Shown: positions 1 to 8,394, numbered from the stretch's first letter. The stretch: 64,000 nt of DNA from Paenibacillus methanolicus (GCF_008124765.1 NZ_VNHS01000011.1:124001-188000), one strand, 5' to 3'. A program made the numbers and translations. Notes: generated by a model not told the origin, from the sequence alone.

Positions 1-119
1 TTCTCCGCCCGATAAGCTAACACCCGATAGGCCAGTAGAACGCCGATCGCGATCATCAAACCGTAGCCGTAAATCGTGATCGGCCCTAAATGGATCAACT
101 CATTGTGCATCGTTTTCAT
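1..119 (-). CDS. lgt: Prolipoprotein diacylglyceryl transferase, N-terminal fragment (cut by window edge)
   Basis: Only the first 39 codons are in the window; the gene runs off the left edge. The start ATG at 117-119 has a GGGGGA ribosome binding site just upstream. The peptide carries LGPITIYGYGLMIAIG followed by a long hydrophobic stretch and a YRAE end, which is the typical first segment of Lgt, the membrane enzyme that moves diacylglycerol from phosphatidylglycerol to the lipobox cysteine of prolipoproteins. A BlaI-type palindrome lies about 46 bases upstream, identical in its arms to the one in front of blaI, so this copy is probably in the BlaI regulon. The identification rests on a short fragment; the family assignment is likely but not certain. 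Confidence 0.75.
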   Translation of the reverse strand, partial: MKTMHNELIHLGPITIYGYGLMIAIGVLLAYRVLAYRAE

Positions 120-164
120 TCCCCCAATCCTTTTGTGTCCCCGTCCTCACGTCCTCCTAGATTC

Positions 165-183
165 ATACTACACATTGTAGTAT
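165..183. promoter_or_regulatory. BlaI/MecI-type operator upstream of lgt
   Basis: A perfect inverted repeat, TACTACA (166-172), CAT, TGTAGTA (176-182), extended by one base pair on each side. Arms containing TACA/TGTA are the recognition element of BlaI/MecI repressors, and the same arms recur at 1447-1463 in front of blaI. It lies between the stop of the M56 gene (203) and the lgt start (119), so it can only serve the lgt fragment on the minus strand. Confidence 0.8.
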
Positions 184-202
184 CGTTGCTCAAAAAAAGG
201 GA

Positions 203-1003
203 TTAGGAATCCCCGCCTAGCATCAGGAGCATCACGATCGAACAGGAGGCCAGCAGCGGGCGCAGTAAGGCGATCGGAACCTTGACCGGCCGATCCGGTT
301 CCAGCACCTGCAGCATCCGGTAATGCATCGCGCTCGCTTCAAAATGCACGGCCGGCTCGACATGCATCGTTCGTCCGTGCTTGGCCAGCTTGATCAGCAC
401 TTGACCGAGATGCAGCGTCGTACCCATGCCCCGGATAACCGCTCGATCGGCAAACAGCTCCTGCCACGTTTTATAGTAGGTTAGAATCGGCTTCACGATG
501 GGCAAATAGCGAAACCCGTCCATCAGCAACGTCGACACGAACAGCTTCATATTGTCGCGGTTGCGGCAGTGATGCCTTTCGTGCAACAGAATCGCTTGGA
601 TCTCCTTGTCGTCGAACATGCCGAGCACCGCGGTCGAGACGACGATCCGGGGCCGCAGCAGCCCGATCGTCAGCGCAACGAACGCCTCGCTTTGAACGAC
701 GATGAGTTCCGTTCCCCACACGCGATACTTGTAACGCAGACGCTTAGTGTGTTTGTCATGCTTCATCGCGCCGAATCGAGCGAGCCACTTTCTCGATAGA
801 TGCCACTGCCGGACGAACCGCCAGATGATCCGGCCAATTGTATACGCGATGACGAGATCGATCAGAACGTAATGGAACTGGACGCCATGGACAGCTCCAT
901 GACGGAACTGGTGAGCGAGGAAGAAGCCCATTTGCGCGACAATAGCCGTGACGAAAAGGATCATCAGCCCGTAAATCCCTCGAAGCTTCGTCTCGGATCT
1001 CAT
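203..1003 (-). CDS. M56 family (BlaR1-like) membrane metallopeptidase, short form
   Basis: A 266-residue membrane protein with hydrophobic segments near residues 8-30, 42-60 and 105-125 and a final one at 245-262. The zinc motif HERHH (LLHERHHCRNRDN, about residues 140-152) marks the M56 family, whose best known members are the BlaR1/MecR1 antirepressors. It is far shorter than BlaR1 (about 600 residues) and lacks the C-terminal penicillin-binding sensor domain, so what it senses is unknown. Its ATG overlaps the blaI stop by four bases (ATGA), so the pair is translationally coupled. By family knowledge it should inactivate the BlaI repressor on signal; here the likely outputs are the operon itself and lgt. 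Confidence 0.85.
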   Translation of the reverse strand: MRSETKLRGIYGLMILFVTAIVAQMGFFLAHQFRHGAVHGVQFHYVLIDLVIAYTIGRIIWRFVRQWHLSRKWLARFGAMKHDKHTKRLRYKYRVWGTELIVVQSEAFVALTIGLLRPRIVVSTAVLGMFDDKEIQAILLHERHHCRNRDNMKLFVSTLLMDGFRYLPIVKPILTYYKTWQELFADRAVIRGMGTTLHLGQVLIKLAKHGRTMHVEPAVHFEASAMHYRMLQVLEPDRPVKVPIALLRPLLASCSIVMLLMLGGDS

Positions 1004-1431
1004 CGCCGGCGCCCGTTCTTCAAGTCGCTGAGCTTGCGTTCAAGCTTCGCAATGATGTCGGGGTCGGCATCGTCCAACGCATCGATCATATGGGTGACGA
1101 CCAGATCGCCATACTCCTGGATTAAGCCTACGGATACTTCCCGCGTCTGCTCGGTTAGGAACTGCTCCCGCGTCTGCACCGGGCTGAACTTCGCCACCCG
1201 CGTCCGTCCGGTTCCGGTCTGGACCTTAGTCAGGTGACCTTTATCCAGCAGCCGGTTCATGACCGTCATGACCGCATTCACCGTGATCGGGCTTTCTCCG
1301 TTCAGAATCGTCCGGACTTCCTTAATGCTCGAGCCGGGGGAAGACCACAGCGCATCCATAATGCGGGCCTCCAGCGGTCCGAAGAAACGATTCAGTCCTT
1401 CGCCGCCGATATTCATTCGTTTAATGGGCAT
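1000..1431 (-). CDS. blaI: BlaI/MecI/CopY family transcriptional repressor
   Basis: A 143-residue winged-helix repressor. The N-terminal domain has GPLEARIMDALWSSPGSS, then SPITVNAVMTVMNRLLDKG, the BlaI/MecI recognition helix region, followed by a C-terminal dimerisation helix set. The ATG at 1429-1431 sits 8 bases from a GAGGTG ribosome site; upstream in-frame ATG and GTG codons are closer to it and less likely. It is the first gene of a two-gene operon with the M56 peptidase. A palindrome TACTACA-GAG-TGTAGTA at 1447-1463 overlaps the presumed promoter, consistent with autorepression. The ligand or stress controlling the system cannot be read from the sequence. Confidence 0.93.
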   Translation of the reverse strand: MPIKRMNIGGEGLNRFFGPLEARIMDALWSSPGSSIKEVRTILNGESPITVNAVMTVMNRLLDKGHLTKVQTGTGRTRVAKFSPVQTREQFLTEQTREVSVGLIQEYGDLVVTHMIDALDDADPDIIAKLERKLSDLKNGRRR

Positions 1432-1446
1432 TGTCATCACACCTCG

Positions 1447-1463
1447 TACTACAGAGTGTAGTA
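1447..1463. promoter_or_regulatory. blaI: BlaI/MecI-type operator upstream of blaI
   Basis: Perfect inverted repeat TACTACA (1447-1453), GAG, TGTAGTA (1457-1463), 16 bases upstream of the blaI start. It shares both 7-base arms with the site at 166-182, and only the central three bases differ. Confidence 0.85.
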
Positions 1464-2183
1464 TGAACGTGACTGATTGTCAACGTGAACCAATCGGTAC
1501 CGCGTGGACGACCGCTTCTGCCGAAGAATAAACGGGCTTCGCCCTTTAGATCCCTCTCTTTTTCCGCCCCCAAGCCCCCTCGCCCAATGCTGCCAGGTTA
1601 AGAGGGCTCCGCCCTTTTGACCCGACTTTTGTTGCTCCCTCCTCCCACCTCCTCCGCCGAGGAGGCTCCAAAGGGCTTTGCCCTCTGGACTCCCTATTTC
1701 GTGCTGACATGTTTATTCGCGGTCGGCGGGAAGGCTTGAGCGGGGCACGCTTTTGTCCTGACGGACAAAGCTTCAGTAGGTTTTGAAGTCCGTTATAAGA
1801 CTTAAGCCTGTCAACTATAGGCCCTAGTTCGCTTCTTCGGACGTTTTTCCTTAACCTGACAGCATTGTCCCCCTCCGCCGAGGGGAACCAGAAGGTTAGC
1901 ACCCTCTGGACTCTGCTAATTAGCGTGACTCGTTAAGCGGCCGTCTTCAATGTGTTCTTTCGCGATGAACCCGCGTTGTCCTAGGGACAAAGCTTTTGTT
2001 CGAGCTTCGTTCGCAACGCTTTGCCTTAGGGCGGTTTCCTGTTTCGTTTCGTCCTTCATGGTGCTTTCGTGCTCACCTTCGCTTTCGTCCGCTCCCGCGG
2101 ACACGCCTTACCTTTTGCCGACAACAACGCAATCAAAAAAGCGGCACGCGCTCCTTCCCGCGCATGCCGCATTCTCCTAAACC
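1464..2183. repeat. Gene-free region with GC-rich hairpin repeats
   Basis: I see no convincing gene in these 720 bases; open frames here lack ribosome sites and have low-complexity translations. Between about 1529 and 1912 there are several related short blocks: GGGCTTCGCCC, GGGCTCCGCCC and GGGCTTTGCCC (palindromic, hairpin-forming), each followed by a CTYTRGAYYCC-like tail, and two CCTCCGCCGAGG-type hairpins near 1661-1672 and 1872-1884. They look like decayed copies of one intergenic repeat. The part from 1913 to 2183 holds nothing I recognise. Confidence 0.5.
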
Positions 2184-5100
2184 TTAATACCCGTAAACTT
2201 CGAAGTTCCAGAGCGAGTAGCCGTACTGCGTCGCCCGCTCCGTGCCGTACATCCGGACGTACCGTCCCGTGCCGCTCACCGTCAAATCCTGCTGTCCGCC
2301 GGCGCCGGCCGTCGTGCTATAGACGTCCGTCCAGTTCGTGCCGTCCGCCGACGCCTGAAGCTTGAACGACTTGGCATAGGCGGCCTCCCAGTTCAGCTTC
2401 ACGCTCGTAATCGTGCGCGATTGGCCGAGATCGACGGTGATCCACTGCGGATCGACGCCGGTTGCCGAGCCCCAACGCGTGCCGTTATCGCCGTCGACCG
2501 CTGCCGCGGCTGCGAACGCATCCTGTACGGAGGACGCCGTCGCCGTTTGGTTCAATGACAGCAGCGTCGAATTCTGAGCCGCGGCCGGCTTCCCATATAC
2601 CTCGGCTTCGAACAACGAGTAGCCGTAGACCGTGCCGCGCTCGGTGCCGTAGACGCGCAGATAACGCCCGGTGCCCGCCGCCGTAATTTCGTCGATGCCG
2701 CCATCGCCGGTTGTCGTGCTGTAGATGTCCGTCCACGCCGTGCCGTTATCGGACATCTGGATTTTGTACGATTTCCCGTAGGCCGCTTCCCAATTCAGCT
2801 TCACGCGGCTAATTTGCTGCGGGGAGCCGAAGTCGATCGCCAGCCACTGCGGATCCGCACCGCTTGCGGATGCCCAGCGCGTCTGCGCGTTGCCGTCAAC
2901 CGCGTTCGCGCCCGCGAACGGCGTCTCGATCGAAGAGACGGTTACGGTCTTGCCCAGCGCGATGTTCGTCGTATCGCCCGTGCCTCCCCCGTTGTCGCCG
3001 CCGTTGCCAGGATTCGTCCAGTTGTCGCCGGCGTTCGAGTTCGTCATCGGGTTCACCTTGACGAGCGACTTCGCCGCGATGACCGCCGTGCCCGTCGTGG
3101 CCCCGGCCGCGTTCTTGAACGTAACCGTAACCGGCGCGGACGTCGGATTCCAGACGAGCGCGGAATACGCGCTGCCTTTCTTATACACGGTTGCGCTGCT
3201 CCAGCCCGTCGCGTACACCTCTTTCGTGCGCGTGCCGAGCGTCGCCATGTTGTTCACGAACCAGTAGGTGTTGAAAATTTCGTTCTTTTGCAGCTTCGTT
3301 GCATCCCATTTGGCCAGCGCGCCTTGCGGATCGCTGAGCGCTTGGATCGGCCATACGATATGCTGCCATTCGGTCTCCGGACCGCCGTTGTCGGTCACGA
3401 AGCCGTCGTACAGCCCCGCCGCTTTGGCCGGATCGAGACCGTAGCTGGTCAGATACTCCGCCGTCGGCAACCAGTGGATGCCGTAGATGTGCACCGGCAA
3501 TCCGCTGAAGAACGTGCCGTAGAAGTAAGACGAACCATACACTTGACCGACCGACTTATGCTGCCATTGCGGAAGCCAGTTGTCGCCGTCGTAGTTGAAC
3601 CAGTATTGTTCGATCGCCTTGAGTTCGGTCGTGAAGCCGTAGATCGACGCGTCGCGGTTCGCTTGATCGCCCGTCAGCAGGCTCCACATGTATTGGCCGA
3701 CCCAGCCGAACAGCGATTCGCCGGCCGCCTCTTGGTTGTTGCCGCTGTCGTTGTCCGCGTAACCGCCCGCCCACGAGTGGCCTTGGAACGGATCGAAGCT
3801 GCGGAAGAACGGATACATGCCATCCGTGCGCGACGGATTCGCATAATCGCGAATCAGGTTGTCGACCATCGGTCCGTATTGCGTACGGAACGTATCGTCG
3901 AACGTCGCGAGCACCGCGGACGCGAATACATAGTAGCCGTACGTGAAATGGTGGTCCGTAATGCCGACGTTGGCGCCGAATTCGCTGGCGCGATAGTACG
4001 TCGTGCCCCAGTCCGAGTTGTAATAGAAGAAGTAGTCCGGCTCGCCTTCGGTGTACGTGTACCAGTCGGTCAAGATCGTCTTCATCCGCGCGAGGAACTT
4101 GTCGCGGTACGCGGTCTCGCCCATCTCGTTGGCCGCCAGCACCCCCATCGCGAGCGGATGAAGCCGTTTGCCCTGCCAGTAGGCGTCGGCCGCCATCAGG
4201 TTGGTCGCCGTCTCTTCGTCGAGCGTCTGGAGATACGCCTTCATCTTCGTCTTGCTGTACTCCGGATTCGTCGGCTCCGTGAACTGCGGCACCATGCCGT
4301 AGAAGCGGTCGACCGTCGTGAAAGCATTGCCTTCGCGCACTTTGAGCGCGCCGCGAATCGACGGATACGTATAGGCCGTCAGCGGCGACGTCGCGATTTT
4401 CCATTGATGCGGATAGAGCGCCGTCAGCGTCTGGTTGGAGAAACCGGCGCGCTTCAGCTCCGTCGTGATGTTGAAGTTCGTCGTCACCTGCGCGGTCGCT
4501 TCACTATAGTTGTAGCTCACCTTCGTGTCCGTCACGAACGCGTAGGCGTGCTGATAGAACTTGTTCAGATCCGCCGCCGAAGGCAGCGCCGCGATCGCCA
4601 GGTAGTTCTGGCCGCTTCCGAGCTGGATTTTGATCTTCGCGCCCGCCTTCTTGAATACCGTTCCCGGAGGCGCGAAAATCCCGTAGTACCGCGTCTGCGG
4701 GGTCGCGTTCGGCCGGTTGTCCACGTTGGCGACCCGCACGCCGAGACGGTCGGTCGCAAGCGTCGCGCCGTCCGTCGCAAGCACGGCGGTACCCGCGTCG
4801 TTGAACAGTTGGTTAATGAGCGGCGAATAAATTTCGACCGCGTTCGGATCGCTGAACGTGCTGTATACGTACGGCGAGCCTTTGGAGAGCGTCACCTTCA
4901 TTTTGTCCGTGGCGTCGTCGCTCAGCACGGTGTTGACCGACCAGTCGCCGTAGCCCGAGACGCGCGGCTTCATGTTGGCGCTGTTGATGTTGCTCGCCAT
5001 CAGATACAGGTCCGGATTGCCATCCGCGCTGACGACGCTGCCGTCGGCGTTCGCCCAGCCCGCGCCCGGGTTCAGGACGCCGAGTCCTTGCGGGAAGAAC

Positions 5101-6278
5101 TTCGACTTCAGCGGCAGCGTGATCAAGTAGTCGCCGAACGGCTTGATCAGAATCGACTGCCACCAGTCATTAGAGGCGATCGGCGCGTTGACGCCGCTCG
5201 TTTTGTTCTCCGGATACTTCGGCTGCGGCATGCGGATGTCGTTGGTCAAATAGCTGCCTGCGCCCAGCGACACCTTCGTCGGCGTCGGAAGCGGCGGAAT
5301 CGTATGCGTCGGCTGCGGCTGACCCGCCACGTAATCGTACGCCTCGAATTCCAGCAGCGAGTAGCCGAACGTCGTCGCGCGGCCGATGCCGTTCATGCGA
5401 ATGTAACGGCCCGTCGTATACAACGGAATGTCCTGCTTGCCGCCGGCCCCGCGCAGCTCGCGGTACACGGTCGTCCACTGCGTGCCGTTCGCGGACACCT
5501 GCAGATCGAAGGCGCGTCCTGCCGCCGCCTCCCAGTTCAGCACGACGCGGCCGATCGTCAGGGACGAGCCGAGGTCGACGCTGATCCATTCGTTGTCCGT
5601 ATGATTGGAGCCCCAACGGGTGCCCGTGTTGCCGTCCACCGCGTTGGCGGGGAGCGTCGCGTCCGGAGGCAGGTAGCCCGACTGCTCGTAGGAGGAGACG
5701 GTCACCGGCTTGTTCAGGGCGATGTTCGGGCCGTACTGGACAGGCGGCTGGTTCACGCCCCCCGTGCCGTACACTTCAAGCTCGAGGATCGAATAGCCGT
5801 AGGCCGCCAGCGCGCGCTGCGTGCCGTATACGCGTACGTACCGGCCCGAGCCGCTCAACGTCAGATCGTCGACGCCGCCGTCGCTCGTCGTCGTGCCGTA
5901 CACGTCGGTCCACGTCATTTCGTCGTTCGAGACCTGCACGTTGTACGCTTTGGCGTACGCGCCTTCCCATTGAATCTTGACGCGGTCGATCGCCGCCGTC
6001 GCGCCGAGGTCGATGTAGATCCATTGCGGATCCGTACCCCACGTGCTGCCCCAGCGGGTCGCCGTATTGCCGTCCACCGCCAGATTGGCGGCGTTCGCGC
6101 CCTCCGACGAAGATGCGTAAGCGGTTCTGCCTTGCGATAGCAGGTAAGAACCCGGTGCCGCCTGCGCTTCCCGGATGAGCAGCGAGGACAGCATCGATAG
6201 CAGCATGGCTGCGGTGACGGCGTAGATGAGCGGTTTCTTCATCCGCTGCATCGCCGTTTGGCTTGCGGTGTTCATCAT
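2184..6278 (-). CDS. Secreted GH81 endo-1,3-beta-glucanase with four discoidin (F5/8 type C) modules
   Basis: A 1364-residue exported enzyme. It begins with a signal peptide (Lys-Lys near residue 15, hydrophobic core, cleavage near AQAAP). Two discoidin-like modules follow (about 45-172 and 186-320; each has AVDGN..TRWGS, WI.(I/V)DLG and GRY(V/I)R), then the catalytic region (about 340-1080), then two more modules (about 1105-1225 and 1232-1364). The catalytic part has NDWWQSI, HHFTYGYYVFASA and DSGNNQEAAGESLFGW, the last resembling the conserved acidic segment of glycoside hydrolase family 81, which cleaves beta-1,3-glucan of fungal walls and callose. The start ATG follows GGAGG by four bases; a second ATG is adjacent. 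Expected role: extracellular glucan digestion, with the discoidin modules as carbohydrate-binding units. It appears monocistronic. Confidence 0.92.
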   Translation of the reverse strand: MMNTASQTAMQRMKKPLIYAVTAAMLLSMLSSLLIREAQAAPGSYLLSQGRTAYASSSEGANAANLAVDGNTATRWGSTWGTDPQWIYIDLGATAAIDRVKIQWEGAYAKAYNVQVSNDEMTWTDVYGTTTSDGGVDDLTLSGSGRYVRVYGTQRALAAYGYSILELEVYGTGGVNQPPVQYGPNIALNKPVTVSSYEQSGYLPPDATLPANAVDGNTGTRWGSNHTDNEWISVDLGSSLTIGRVVLNWEAAAGRAFDLQVSANGTQWTTVYRELRGAGGKQDIPLYTTGRYIRMNGIGRATTFGYSLLEFEAYDYVAGQPQPTHTIPPLPTPTKVSLGAGSYLTNDIRMPQPKYPENKTSGVNAPIASNDWWQSILIKPFGDYLITLPLKSKFFPQGLGVLNPGAGWANADGSVVSADGNPDLYLMASNINSANMKPRVSGYGDWSVNTVLSDDATDKMKVTLSKGSPYVYSTFSDPNAVEIYSPLINQLFNDAGTAVLATDGATLATDRLGVRVANVDNRPNATPQTRYYGIFAPPGTVFKKAGAKIKIQLGSGQNYLAIAALPSAADLNKFYQHAYAFVTDTKVSYNYSEATAQVTTNFNITTELKRAGFSNQTLTALYPHQWKIATSPLTAYTYPSIRGALKVREGNAFTTVDRFYGMVPQFTEPTNPEYSKTKMKAYLQTLDEETATNLMAADAYWQGKRLHPLAMGVLAANEMGETAYRDKFLARMKTILTDWYTYTEGEPDYFFYYNSDWGTTYYRASEFGANVGITDHHFTYGYYVFASAVLATFDDTFRTQYGPMVDNLIRDYANPSRTDGMYPFFRSFDPFQGHSWAGGYADNDSGNNQEAAGESLFGWVGQYMWSLLTGDQANRDASIYGFTTELKAIEQYWFNYDGDNWLPQWQHKSVGQVYGSSYFYGTFFSGLPVHIYGIHWLPTAEYLTSYGLDPAKAAGLYDGFVTDNGGPETEWQHIVWPIQALSDPQGALAKWDATKLQKNEIFNTYWFVNNMATLGTRTKEVYATGWSSATVYKKGSAYSALVWNPTSAPVTVTFKNAAGATTGTAVIAAKSLVKVNPMTNSNAGDNWTNPGNGGDNGGGTGDTTNIALGKTVTVSSIETPFAGANAVDGNAQTRWASASGADPQWLAIDFGSPQQISRVKLNWEAAYGKSYKIQMSDNGTAWTDIYSTTTGDGGIDEITAAGTGRYLRVYGTERGTVYGYSLFEAEVYGKPAAAQNSTLLSLNQTATASSVQDAFAAAAAVDGDNGTRWGSATGVDPQWITVDLGQSRTITSVKLNWEAAYAKSFKLQASADGTNWTDVYSTTAGAGGQQDLTVSGTGRYVRMYGTERATQYGYSLWNFEVYGY

Positions 6279-6765
6279 GTTACCTCCCCAATGGTCTGAA
6301 AATGGCGATGCTTCGTGAAAGCTGTTGGCCGCGGCCCCCTCGCTCTTGCTGACCGTTCGTGATGTCGCTTGCGCGGGCGGCTGCCGAAGTCGCGCGCTCC
6401 CCTCCTTTAGCGAATCGGATAACGAGACGATCTCGTTCGCATGCCAAGTATACCGTCCGTATCCAACCCGGGAACATGCCGGAAATTAGCGATTGATACC
6501 CGAATTTTTACGAAAGTGACGGGGGCAAAAAGAAAAAACATGCGCCTGCACAAGCATTTCCAGACCTCAAGAAGCGTCGAGAATGGTGTGCTAACGCATG
6601 TTTGGTCGGCGATTTCATGCCCTGTCCGGCTGAAAATGCGGCTGGCAGCTTTCGTAGAGAGCACAGCCGGCCGCCGTTAACGAATGCCGTCTTCGATCCT
6701 TGCGGTAGTCGCCGGCCTTGCCAATGTCCCGCCTTCGCGCGTTTATTCATCCTCGCGTTTCCGGC
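6279..6765. other. Gene-free interval upstream of the GH81 gene
   Basis: About 490 bases between the GH81 start and the stop of the small lipoprotein gene. Several overlapping open frames occur on both strands, but none has a ribosome site or a sensible translation. The promoter of the GH81 gene must be here, yet I could not identify a clear -35/-10 pair. Confidence 0.4.
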
Positions 6766-7149
6766 TCAGTACGGATACGATCCGGCGTTGACCAGCTTCA
6801 TATAGCGGCCCTCCGCCTCGATTTTGGCCGCGATCGCTTCCATCTGGTCGATGCCGTCGATGGCGTACAGTCCCGTGCCTTCGGGCAAAAAGTTGGAGAT
6901 GACGTCGCCCCGTTTGACCCGCTTCGCTTCATCATCGCTGTATGTCGTCACTTCTCCGAGCTTGTCTCCGACTTCGAGGATCGTTTCACCCTCAATTCCG
7001 ACTCGTTTATACTTATCGCCCTCCCATATCACGAAAGCCATGCTCCAATCTCCCGACGCTCCGCCCGAGGTCGCTCCCGGACCGCACCCGGTCAAGCTGA
7101 CTAGCGCAAGCGCGAGCACCAGCGGCAATAATACGATGCGTGTTCTCAT
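6766..7149 (-). CDS. Small secreted lipoprotein of unknown function
   Basis: A 127-residue lipoprotein. MRTR is followed by a hydrophobic signal segment and the lipobox LTGC, with Cys near residue 21. The ATG at 7147-7149 follows a GGGGGAG ribosome site at five bases; an earlier in-frame start would lose this spacing. The mature part is a short, mostly beta domain (MAFVIWEGDKYKRVG, then GDKLGEVTTYSDDEA) and ends in a KLVNAGSYPY tail. The pattern of a displayed quantity such as ILEVGDKLGEV resembles small Paenibacillus/Bacillus lipoproteins with no known role. No neighbouring gene is co-transcribed with it. Confidence 0.8.
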   Translation of the reverse strand: MRTRIVLLPLVLALALVSLTGCGPGATSGGASGDWSMAFVIWEGDKYKRVGIEGETILEVGDKLGEVTTYSDDEAKRVKRGDVISNFLPEGTGLYAIDGIDQMEAIAAKIEAEGRYMKLVNAGSYPY

Positions 7150-7224
7150 CCTATCTCCCCCTTTGCATTCTTTGACGGTCACGGGCAACCATATGTTTCC
7201 TTAATTAGTTGTCATTAACCTGGG

Positions 7225-7352
7225 AGTGCAAAGTGAAACGGCTGGCGACGTCTTGAAGCGGCGACGCGCGTCTCGAAACGTCGAAGCGGATTGGGTTGCG
7301 TTCACGGTCATAAGACCGGGAATGCGGCATTTCGCTAGAAACGCTTGTATGC
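7225..7352. repeat. Dispersed intergenic repeat, copy 1
   Basis: Two blocks here recur elsewhere in the window. The first (about 7231-7274, beginning GTGAAACGGCTG and ending near GCGACGCGCGT) matches 43408-43444. The second, 7290-7331 (42 bases), matches the reverse complement of 39042-39083 with two differences and holds a small CGGTC/GACCG hairpin; its end also matches 53101-53116. The copy abuts a rho-independent terminator, as at two other sites. Confidence 0.7.
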
Positions 7353-7356
7353 CAAC

Positions 7357-7395
7357 AAAAAAACGTCCGGACCAGGTTGCCCTGATTCGAACGTT
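7357..7395 (-). terminator. Rho-independent terminator of the IclR-type gene
   Basis: On the minus strand the stem AACGTTCGAATCAGG pairs imperfectly with CCTGGTCCGGACGTT across a GCAA loop and is followed by a run of T. It starts 19 bases after the regulator stop codon. Confidence 0.8.
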
Positions 7396-7413
7396 CTTCT
7401 CATCCGATCCTCA

Positions 7414-8160
7414 TTAGCGGAGCAGCGCGCCGATCCGTCTGGCCGCCTCCATGATCGCCGGGACGTATTCGCCCATGGCGTCCATCGTCAGCCGGTTCGA
7501 CGGTCCCGATACGGACAGCGCGGCGATCAGGATGCCTGCCCGGTTGTACACCGGCGCGGCCACGGCCGCGGCGCCGGCTTCCCGTTCCTCGAAGCTCGTC
7601 GCATAGCCGCTGGCGCGAATTTCCGACATCATGCGACGGAACTGGTTCCGATCGATCGATTCCGGCCATGTCGATTCCCGCAATAGCTCCTCTCGTTTGC
7701 CGGGACTCTCGAAGGCGATCAGCACTTTGCTGGACGCGCCCACGTACAGCGGCAAGCGGGCCCCGACGGGAGCAACCCTTCTCACGGCCTGGTTGCTCTG
7801 GACCGCCTGAATGCGTATCCGCTCGCCTCCGTCCCGGATATAGAGACTGACCGTCTCCCCCAGCGTATCCCGCAGCCGCTCCATCTCAGGCAGGCTGATA
7901 ATACCCGGATCGTCCGTCTGCGGCATGTTCGCGGACAGCTCCCATACCCGCAGGCCGAGCCGGTAGCGCTCCGTCAGCCGGTCGCGGGAGACGAATCCTT
8001 TATCCTCAAGCGTGGCGAGCATCCGGTGTACCGTGCTTTTGTGCAAACCCGTCTGTTCGGCCAGCTCGCCCATCGCCCACTCGCTTCGAATCGTAAAACA
8101 GAGCAGCAGATCCAATGCGCGCTCGACGGCGCGAACGTTCGATTTGCCTTCTTCGCTCAT
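7414..8160 (-). CDS. IclR family transcriptional regulator
   Basis: A 248-residue regulator. The N-terminal winged helix reads VRAVERALDLLLCF, then LAEQTGLHKSTVHRMLATLE (recognition helix, about residues 30-50) and YRLGLRVWEL, a classical IclR signature. The C-terminal effector domain carries LPLYVGASSKVLIAF and GYATSFEEREAGAAAVAAPV, as in IclR/KdgR proteins that bind small organic acids. I chose the ATG at 8158-8160, preceded by AAGGGTGG; a GTG ten codons upstream has no ribosome site and lies inside a palindrome at 8184-8200. It is transcribed away from the hydrolase gene at 8395, which is a possible target. The effector is unknown. Confidence 0.9.
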   Translation of the reverse strand: MSEEGKSNVRAVERALDLLLCFTIRSEWAMGELAEQTGLHKSTVHRMLATLEDKGFVSRDRLTERYRLGLRVWELSANMPQTDDPGIISLPEMERLRDTLGETVSLYIRDGGERIRIQAVQSNQAVRRVAPVGARLPLYVGASSKVLIAFESPGKREELLRESTWPESIDRNQFRRMMSEIRASGYATSFEEREAGAAAVAAPVYNRAGILIAALSVSGPSNRLTMDAMGEYVPAIMEAARRIGALLR

Positions 8161-8183
8161 GATGCCGCACCACCCTTCATTTT

Positions 8184-8200
8184 GTTTCACGTAATGAAAC
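8184..8200. promoter_or_regulatory. Candidate IclR-family operator
   Basis: Inverted repeat GTTTCA-CGTAA-TGAAAC directly upstream of the iclR-type gene. TTTCA/TGAAA arms resemble known IclR/KdgR boxes, and the position fits autoregulation. This is inference from symmetry and location only. Confidence 0.5.
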
Positions 8201-8310
8201 TCCGTTACGCCCAGTATATCAAATGAGAACTATTCTCGTAAAGCATTATGACAGCACGCGCGCGAATATTTCAGCTTCGTTACAAGCCGTTAACATTACG
8301 TCGACATACA

Positions 8311-8370
8311 TTGACAGGCTTGCGCAGCCCAGCATACGATAGGAGTACAGAACTAGTTTAAGCGCTTACA
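8311..8370 (+). promoter_or_regulatory. SigmaA promoter with downstream cre-like site
   Basis: TTGACA (8311-8316), 18-base spacer, TACGAT (8335-8340), followed by TTTAAGCGCTTACA at 8357-8370. The last sequence fits the CcpA consensus TGNAANCGNWNNCA at all but one defined position. The site lies at about +10, where CcpA binding blocks transcription, so the hydrolase gene at 8395 is probably under carbon catabolite repression. Confidence 0.7.
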
Positions 8371-8394
8371 AGATTGGGTAAAGGGGGAGTCTCC

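Noticed and set aside
1546-2104. Two minus-strand frames of 118 and 62 codons in the region between blaI and the GH81 gene
   Set aside because: No ribosome sites, no recognisable domains, and they run through the hairpin repeats.
2814-6140. A 1108-codon plus-strand open frame antisense to the GH81 gene
   Set aside because: Its translation is an Arg/Ala/Val-rich low-complexity sequence with no domains, as expected from the antisense frame of a GC-rich gene; the minus strand has a signal peptide and clear domains.
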